Of a stretch of DNA of 64,000 nt, positions 59,300-64,000 are shown one piece after another. Under the pieces are notes generated by a model. That model worked only from the letters and a program-made list of their open reading frames with translations, did no database searches and had not been told where the DNA came from. The stretch spans positions 578,001 through 642,000 of the forward strand of contig NZ_CP077770.1 of assembly GCF_019134595.1 (NCBI RefSeq). Direction: 5' to 3'. The position numbers and the translations under genes were made by a program. Each line of letters starts with the position of its first letter. The first letter of the stretch is position 1. This DNA is from Pseudoalteromonas shioyasakiensis (lineage in GTDB: Bacteria > Pseudomonadota > Gammaproteobacteria > Enterobacterales > Alteromonadaceae).

Positions 59300-60271
59300 T
59301 TAGTTAGCTGCTAGTGTTTTAAAGTATTCTTCTAATGCGTCGACTTGTGCCTGTGGGTTATCTAACGCATTAAATACTCGCCTAAACTGACCGTCACTGT
59401 CATGGGTTTGCAAATACCAAGATACATGCTTTCGAGCGATACGCGCTCCCATTGACTCCCCGTAAAACTGATGAAGATTGTCTAAATGCTCCATCAAAAT
59501 GCTACGCACTTCTGAAATTTCAGGTGCTGGCAAATGTTCTCCAGTTCGCAAATAGTGGTCTATCTCCCTAAAAATCCAAGGGCGACCTTGGGCGGCTCGA
59601 CCAATCATAATGGCATCTGCACCCGTATAATCCAAAACCTGCTTTGCTTTTTCTGGTGAAGTAATATCACCATTAGCAACGACAGGGATAGACACTGAAC
59701 GTTTTATTTCCCTAATTGTGGCGTACTCTGCTTCACCTTTATACATACATGCGCGCGTTCGCCCATGTACTGCCAGTGAAGCAATGCCATAACGTTCAGC
59801 TATTCTCGCAATCTCGACACCATTACGGTTATCCTGATCCCATCCGGTACGGATTTTTAAAGTGACAGGGACATCGACAGCATTAACAACGGCATCGAGT
59901 ATCTCTTGTACTAATTCAGGAAACTGTAATAAGGCTGAGCCTGCGAGTTTCTTATTCACTTTTTTAGCTGGGCACCCCATATTAATATCTATGATCTGTG
60001 CACCATTGCTGACATTGAATTGTGCTGCCTGTGCCATAAGCTCAGGATCGGCTCCGGCGATTTGCACCGAACGAATTCCCGACTCACCGCTGTGATCCAT
60101 ACGGTTCATCGATTTTTCGGTTTTCCATACTTTCGGGTTTGACGAGAGCATTTCAGAAACAGCAAGGCCCGCACCTAAGCGACGGCAAAGTTGTCTAAAT
60201 GGTCTGTCTGTAATGCCTGCCATTGGCGCGACAATTACATTGTTCTCAAGTTGGTATGAACCGATACGCAC
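59300..60271 (-). CDS. dusB: tRNA-dihydrouridine synthase B
   Basis: A flavoenzyme of 323 residues that reduces uridine to dihydrouridine in tRNA (U17 for DusB). Features are [15 protein letters not shown] at the N-terminus, the catalytic Cys in NMGCPAKKV, an FMN-phosphate site (GDITSPEKA, then [13 protein letters not shown]), and a C-terminal helical RNA-binding region. It is the first gene of the dusB-fis operon. Confidence 0.96.
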   Translation of the reverse strand: MRIGSYQLENNVIVAPMAGITDRPFRQLCRRLGAGLAVSEMLSSNPKVWKTEKSMNRMDHSGESGIRSVQIAGADPELMAQAAQFNVSNGAQIIDINMGCPAKKVNKKLAGSALLQFPELVQEILDAVVNAVDVPVTLKIRTGWDQDNRNGVEIARIAERYGIASLAVHGRTRACMYKGEAEYATIREIKRSVSIPVVANGDITSPEKAKQVLDYTGADAIMIGRAAQGRPWIFREIDHYLRTGEHLPAPEISEVRSILMEHLDNLHQFYGESMGARIARKHVSWYLQTHDSDGQFRRVFNALDNPQAQVDALEEYFKTLAAN

Positions 60272-60295
60272 TGTTATTCAATTGGCCTCTTTTCA

Positions 60296-60333
60296 AGGGG
60301 CGCTAAGTTTACGGCTTTTTGAGCAAAAATCAA
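60296..60333 (-). promoter_or_regulatory. Candidate dusB-fis promoter with GC-rich discriminator
   Basis: On minus, a -35-like TTGATT (60328-60333) and a -10-like TAAACT (60306-60311) are 16 bases apart, followed by a G/C-heavy discriminator TAGCGCCCC. That arrangement fits growth-rate and stringent (ppGpp) control as known for fis. Inferred from sequence only. Confidence 0.5.
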
Positions 60334-60468
60334 AGGCTATAAATTGAACAAAAGTGACTTTTTTTTGCCCTTTTTGTATTGACTTTTGATAACAGTTTGA
60401 AGGGCTGGTTGATTTGTTTGATATTTGAACAGAAAAATTTTTACTCACAAAAAAGTGAGAAACTACTA

Positions 60469-60510
60469 ACTGTAAAAATAAGGTAAAGCCTGTTAAATAC
60501 TGGCTTTACC
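60469..60510 (-). terminator. Terminator after prmA
   Basis: GGTAAAGCC and GGCTTTACC form a 9-bp stem (60482-60490 and 60502-60510) with an 11-base loop, followed on minus by TTATTTTT. Confidence 0.85.
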
Positions 60511-60541
60511 TATTATTTTTGAGTAAATGCTCTAGCGCTAT

Positions 60542-61423
60542 TTAGGCTTTCTTGATGCCGCTTACTCGGGTCCATTCACCCTCAACAGCCACTTCATCAA
60601 GTGCTAAAAATGGGGCATAAACATCGGCTACAGACTGAGCTTGCTCTTCTAAAATACCTGACATAGCAATTTTACCATTCGGTTTTAAAAGACCTAAAAT
60701 CACTTCATGTAGTTCGCGAAGTGGTTGCGCTAAGATGTTTGCAACCACAATATCGGTTGTAAACTCTGGTTGATTTTCAGGTAAGTACACTTCAAGCTTA
60801 TCTGCAACGCCATTACGTTTTGCATTATCACGGCTTGCTTCAAGGGCTTGAGGATCAATATCGATACCGATCATGCGCTCTGCACCGAGTTTGATCGCCG
60901 CAATTCCTAAAATACCCGAGCCACAACCAAAGTCGACCACAGTTTTACCTGTTAAATCTTGGCTTTCTAGCCATTTCAAACAAAGTGCAGTGGTTGCGTG
61001 CGTCCCTGTGCCAAAAGCAAGGCCTGGGTCGAGTAATACATTAACCGCATCAGGATCCGGAATATCGCGCCAACTTGGACAGATCCATAAGCGCTCACCA
61101 AATTGAATTGGGTGGAAGTTATCCATCCACTCTCGCTCCCAATCTTTATCTTCAAGCTGTTCAATTTTATAAACAAGCTTATCGGCGAGTGTTGCTTCAG
61201 CATTTAATGTTGCTACAACGCTGTCCATATCGTGGTTAGCGTCATACAGGCCAATCACTGTGGTATCAGCCCATAACTGCACAGTACCAAGCTTTGGCTC
61301 ATAAATAGGGGTATCTTTGGCATCAACATAGGTGACTGAGGCACTACCAGTGTCCATGAGTAAGTCGCTGATTAATTCTGCGTTGTCTGCATTTGCGTTG
61401 ATGCGAATTTGGATCCAAGCCAT
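60542..61423 (-). CDS. prmA: Ribosomal protein L11 methyltransferase
   Basis: PrmA trimethylates several amino groups of ribosomal protein L11 with SAM. The N-terminal L11-recognition domain ([31 protein letters not shown]) precedes the Rossmann domain, whose motif I is [20 protein letters not shown], with the NILAQPL catalytic loop. The 293-residue length is normal. It is separated from rpoD by a terminator, and from dusB by 270 bases holding its terminator and the dusB-fis promoter. Confidence 0.97.
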   Translation of the reverse strand: MAWIQIRINANADNAELISDLLMDTGSASVTYVDAKDTPIYEPKLGTVQLWADTTVIGLYDANHDMDSVVATLNAEATLADKLVYKIEQLEDKDWEREWMDNFHPIQFGERLWICPSWRDIPDPDAVNVLLDPGLAFGTGTHATTALCLKWLESQDLTGKTVVDFGCGSGILGIAAIKLGAERMIGIDIDPQALEASRDNAKRNGVADKLEVYLPENQPEFTTDIVVANILAQPLRELHEVILGLLKPNGKIAMSGILEEQAQSVADVYAPFLALDEVAVEGEWTRVSGIKKA

Positions 61424-61440
61424 GAATATCTCTCGAATAG

Positions 61441-61466
61441 AAAAAAGGCCGCAACAGCGGCCTTTT
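61441..61466. terminator. Terminator between rpoD and prmA
   Basis: AAAAGGCCGC and GCGGCCTTTT pair around loop AACA; on minus it ends rpoD. Confidence 0.9.
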
Positions 61467-61487
61467 AGTTAATAACGCGATACTAAA

Positions 61488-63344
61488 TTACTTAGCATCT
61501 AAGAAGCTTTTCAGTAAGTCAGAGCGAGAAGGGTGACGTAATTTACGTAACGCTTTCGCTTCAATTTGACGGATACGCTCACGTGTTACGTCAAATTGTT
61601 TACCTACTTCTTCTAATGTATGGTCAGTGTTCATGTCGATACCGAAACGCATACGTAGTACTTTAGCTTCACGTGCTGTTAAGCCCGCTAGTACGTCGTT
61701 TGTTGCGCCACGTAATGATTCCATGGTTGCAGAATCAATAGGTGAATCGATAGTGGTATCTTCAATGAAGTCACCTAAATGCGAATCTTCATCATCACCG
61801 ATTGGTGTTTCCATTGAAATTGGCTCTTTAGCGATCTTAAGTACCTTACGGATCTTGTCTTCAGGCATTAACATACGCTCAGCTAATTCTTCTGGGCTCG
61901 GCTCACGACCCATTTCTTGTAGCATTTGACGAGAGATACGGTTTAACTTGTTGATCGTCTCAATCATGTGCACAGGAATACGGATGGTACGTGCTTGGTC
62001 AGCAATCGAACGCGTGATTGCTTGACGGATCCACCATGTTGCATAAGTTGAGAACTTATAACCACGGCGGTATTCGAACTTATCAACCGCTTTCATTAGA
62101 CCAATATTACCTTCTTGGATAAGGTCTAAGAACTGTAAACCACGGTTGGTGTATTTTTTCGCAATTGAAATTACAAGACGTAAGTTCGCTTCAACCATTT
62201 CTTTCTTCGCACGGCGAGCTTTTGCTTCACCAATACTCATGCGGCGGTTGATATCTTTAATTCGTTCTATGCTAAGACCCGTGCTTTCTTCAATAGCACT
62301 TAATTTACTGATACAACGAATGATTTCTGGTTTAACTGTTTCAAGTGCTACAGAGTATTTCTCGTTAGCAGCAATTTCAAGGTCAATCCAGCTACTATCT
62401 GTTTCGTTGTTTGCAAAGTGCTTGATGAAGTTCTTTTTCGGTAATTTAGCAATTTGTACAGCTTGCTTCATGATGATACGTTCTTGTACACGAACACGGT
62501 CCATCATTTCACGCATGTTGTTAACCATGCGGTCAAACTGTTTTGGCACTAATTTAAATGTTTTAAATAGTTCGCCGATTTCTGTAATAGCTTCAAGTGA
62601 ATCAGGGTGTGAGCGACCTTTTTCTTCGAACGTCTCGCGTGCTTTGTTATAAAGCTCACGTAAGTTTTCGAAGTGAATACGGGCTTCTTCAGGATCTGGA
62701 CCTGTGTCGCCATCGCTATCATCATCGTCATCACTGTCGTCTTCTTCATCATCGTCTTCGTCGTCTTCGTCGTCGAGTTGCTCTTCGTTTAACTCAGAAC
62801 CGATGTGTGTTGCAGAAATTTGTGATTCATCTTCATTATTAGGATCAAAGAAACCAGAAATAATGTCGCTCAAGCGCATTTCTTCTGCTTCGAATTTGTC
62901 CCATTGCTCTAGTAGATAAGTAATTGCTTCAGGATATTCAGCAACTGAAATCTGTACTTGGTTAATACCTTCCTCAATACGCTTAGCGATTACAATTTCG
63001 CCTTCACGCGTAAGAAGTTCAACAGTACCCATTTCACGCATATACATACGTACAGGGTCAGTTGTTCGACCGATCTCTTTTTCTACAGTCGCAAGTGCAG
63101 CTGCCGCGGCTTCTGCTGCGTCTTCGTCTGTCGTTGTTTCTTGCATCATTAATTCATCGGCATCAGGTGCGTTTTCACTTACCTTGATACCCATATCATT
63201 AATCATGCTAATGATATCTTCTACCTGATCTGAGTCGATAATGTCTTGTGGAAGGTGATCATTAACTTCTGCAAAAGTTAAATAACCTTGCTCTTTACCT
63301 TTTTGAATCAGAAGCTTTAATTGTGACTGAGGAGTTGGATCCAT
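61488..63344 (-). CDS. rpoD: RNA polymerase primary sigma factor RpoD (sigma-70)
   Basis: The housekeeping sigma factor, 618 residues. Region 1.1 is at the N-terminus; regions 1.2 to 2.4 include [15 protein letters not shown] and the highly conserved [59 protein letters not shown] family block; region 3 and region 4 end in [27 protein letters not shown], which contacts the -35 element. A non-conserved insert between 1.2 and 2.1 carries a very acidic run (~residues 180-215). It lies downstream of dnaG, as in the macromolecular-synthesis operon. Confidence 0.98.
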   Translation of the reverse strand: MDPTPQSQLKLLIQKGKEQGYLTFAEVNDHLPQDIIDSDQVEDIISMINDMGIKVSENAPDADELMMQETTTDEDAAEAAAAALATVEKEIGRTTDPVRMYMREMGTVELLTREGEIVIAKRIEEGINQVQISVAEYPEAITYLLEQWDKFEAEEMRLSDIISGFFDPNNEDESQISATHIGSELNEEQLDDEDDEDDDEEDDSDDDDDSDGDTGPDPEEARIHFENLRELYNKARETFEEKGRSHPDSLEAITEIGELFKTFKLVPKQFDRMVNNMREMMDRVRVQERIIMKQAVQIAKLPKKNFIKHFANNETDSSWIDLEIAANEKYSVALETVKPEIIRCISKLSAIEESTGLSIERIKDINRRMSIGEAKARRAKKEMVEANLRLVISIAKKYTNRGLQFLDLIQEGNIGLMKAVDKFEYRRGYKFSTYATWWIRQAITRSIADQARTIRIPVHMIETINKLNRISRQMLQEMGREPSPEELAERMLMPEDKIRKVLKIAKEPISMETPIGDDEDSHLGDFIEDTTIDSPIDSATMESLRGATNDVLAGLTAREAKVLRMRFGIDMNTDHTLEEVGKQFDVTRERIRQIEAKALRKLRHPSRSDLLKSFLDAK

Positions 63345-63390
63345 AGAGATTTATTCTTCCACTCTGAAAGTTGATACAACAGGCGCCAGC

Positions 63391-63409
63391 TCGCTTACTA
63401 ATTAAGCGA
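63391..63409 (-). other. Small stem-loop in the rpoD leader
   Basis: TCGCTTA and TAAGCGA form a 7-bp stem around 5 bases, with no U tract, between dnaG and rpoD. It might be a processing or stability element. Confidence 0.4.
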
Positions 63410-63441
63410 CACGAAAACTAACTAGACGCAGTGAATAGCAC

Positions 63442-63450
63442 AGTATAACA
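63442..63450 (-). promoter_or_regulatory. Possible internal rpoD promoter (extended -10)
   Basis: On minus the sequence reads TGTTATACT, an extended -10 element, about 100 bases upstream of the rpoD ATG and just after the dnaG stop. No good -35 is visible. Confidence 0.4.
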
Positions 63451-63467
63451 GCATTATTCAATTCTGA

Positions 63468-64000
63468 CTAGCTGTTGCTGCCTTTTAACGCTTGCGTCAG
63501 TAAGTGGCATTCTAGCCTTTCTTCGCTGCTTAAGCCTTGGGTCTTGTCTTTTATTAATAGGGTCTCTAGTCGATAATTTAAACACTGGTCTTCAATAAAT
63601 TTAAAAGTATTTTTAAAAACCGTCTCTAAACGATCGTCATTTATTTGGTGTTGCCAAGTTGCTAATTTCACTAGCGCGTCATATTCAGCGCCATCTCTAA
63701 ATGACTCTAAAATTTGTGCCGTCGTGATTCCTTCACGTTCTAGTGCTAAGTGCTGAATGCGTAAAAACAGCTCAATACCGGCTATTTTCATCTCAGCTAA
63801 CTCTGGCATATAAGCAATGCTGGTCGCCAAATTTGGGTGTTGCAATAAAATACCAATCGCTTGGCGCATCGGTGTTATTTTAAACTTACGTTCAATCGCA
63901 TGCTGTTGCTTGGGTGACTTAACGCGATTATTTAACTGCTCTCTTGTACGACCTATTAAGCGGCCAAGATGTTCCAAAATATTTTCTTGGTAAAAATCAC
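63468..64000 (-). CDS. dnaG: DNA primase DnaG, C-terminal fragment cut by the window edge
   Basis: The last ~177 codons of primase, open to the right edge (frame continues upstream as NILEHLGRLIGRT). It comprises the end of the catalytic region and the DnaB helicase-binding domain, recognisable by TPMRQAIGILLQHPNLA and the helical C-terminus. It is followed by rpoD on the same strand (dnaG-rpoD block). The catalytic TOPRIM and zinc domains are outside the window. Confidence 0.95.
   Translation of the reverse strand, partial: DFYQENILEHLGRLIGRTREQLNNRVKSPKQQHAIERKFKITPMRQAIGILLQHPNLATSIAYMPELAEMKIAGIELFLRIQHLALEREGITTAQILESFRDGAEYDALVKLATWQHQINDDRLETVFKNTFKFIEDQCLNYRLETLLIKDKTQGLSSEERLECHLLTQALKGSNS

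Noticed and set aside
62697..62919. Plus-strand Ser-rich reading frame opposite rpoD.
   Set aside because: It is the antisense shadow of the acidic codon run of RpoD and has no ribosome binding site.

Overview
The window is a contiguous piece of a gammaproteobacterial chromosome, most likely Pseudoalteromonas or a close relative in the Alteromonadales. The assignment rests on moderately AT-rich coding DNA, long-form PurC, a family II inorganic pyrophosphatase, two large TonB-dependent receptors, several GGDEF/EAL proteins, secreted hydrolases, and the blocks rnr-rlmB, dusB-fis and dnaG-rpoD. It is an inference from gene content and was not tested by a search. I see no rRNA, tRNA, CRISPR array, prophage or transposase gene.

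Layout. 1-5146: RNase R (5' cut), RlmB, Mn-dependent pyrophosphatase, a small anchored protein and MutM. 5221-10974: a complete tripartite RND efflux operon. 11011-14575 (minus): a DUF3299 protein, an FtsX/MacB-type permease with a His/Asp-repeat loop, its ATPase, and a CDP-glycerol glycerophosphotransferase-family enzyme. 14793-15899: purC. 16067-20261: four overlapping or abutting genes for a cupredoxin, a GGDEF/EAL membrane sensor, a DUF3034 protein and a lipoprotein truncated hemoglobin. 20346-23032: surface-polymer genes (glycerophosphotransferase, TagD-like cytidylyltransferase, capsule-family transferase), followed by sseA. 23846-28065 (minus): TPR-sulfotransferase, a MITE-like element and a TonB receptor.

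28246-37115 holds small Cys-rich and acidic proteins, fructose-1,6-bisphosphatase, a secreted metzincin-like protease, a DUF2884 protein, a chemoreceptor, RsuA and ZapE. 37176-42656 pairs a second TonB receptor with a divergent CadC-like membrane regulator. 42657-48917 is a run of small metabolic and hypothetical genes (tautomerase, outer-membrane barrel, CreA, LysE exporter, gamma-glutamylcyclotransferase-like protein, class C beta-lactamase-like hydrolase, deacetylase). 48996-54851 carries two more c-di-GMP proteins around a DUF2797 gene. 54946-63344 (minus) is housekeeping: purD, a secreted methyltransferase, purH, fis, dusB, prmA and rpoD, then the 3' end of dnaG.

How it fits together. 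Purine synthesis (purC, purH, purD), translation and rRNA modification (rlmB, rsuA, dusB, prmA) and replication/transcription (dnaG, rpoD, fis) form the core. Between them lie envelope and signalling modules. The two that look most worth studying are the cupredoxin/c-di-GMP/DUF3034/hemoglobin cluster and the His-rich ABC/DUF3299 cluster. Both look like coherent multi-gene systems whose joint function I cannot name with certainty.
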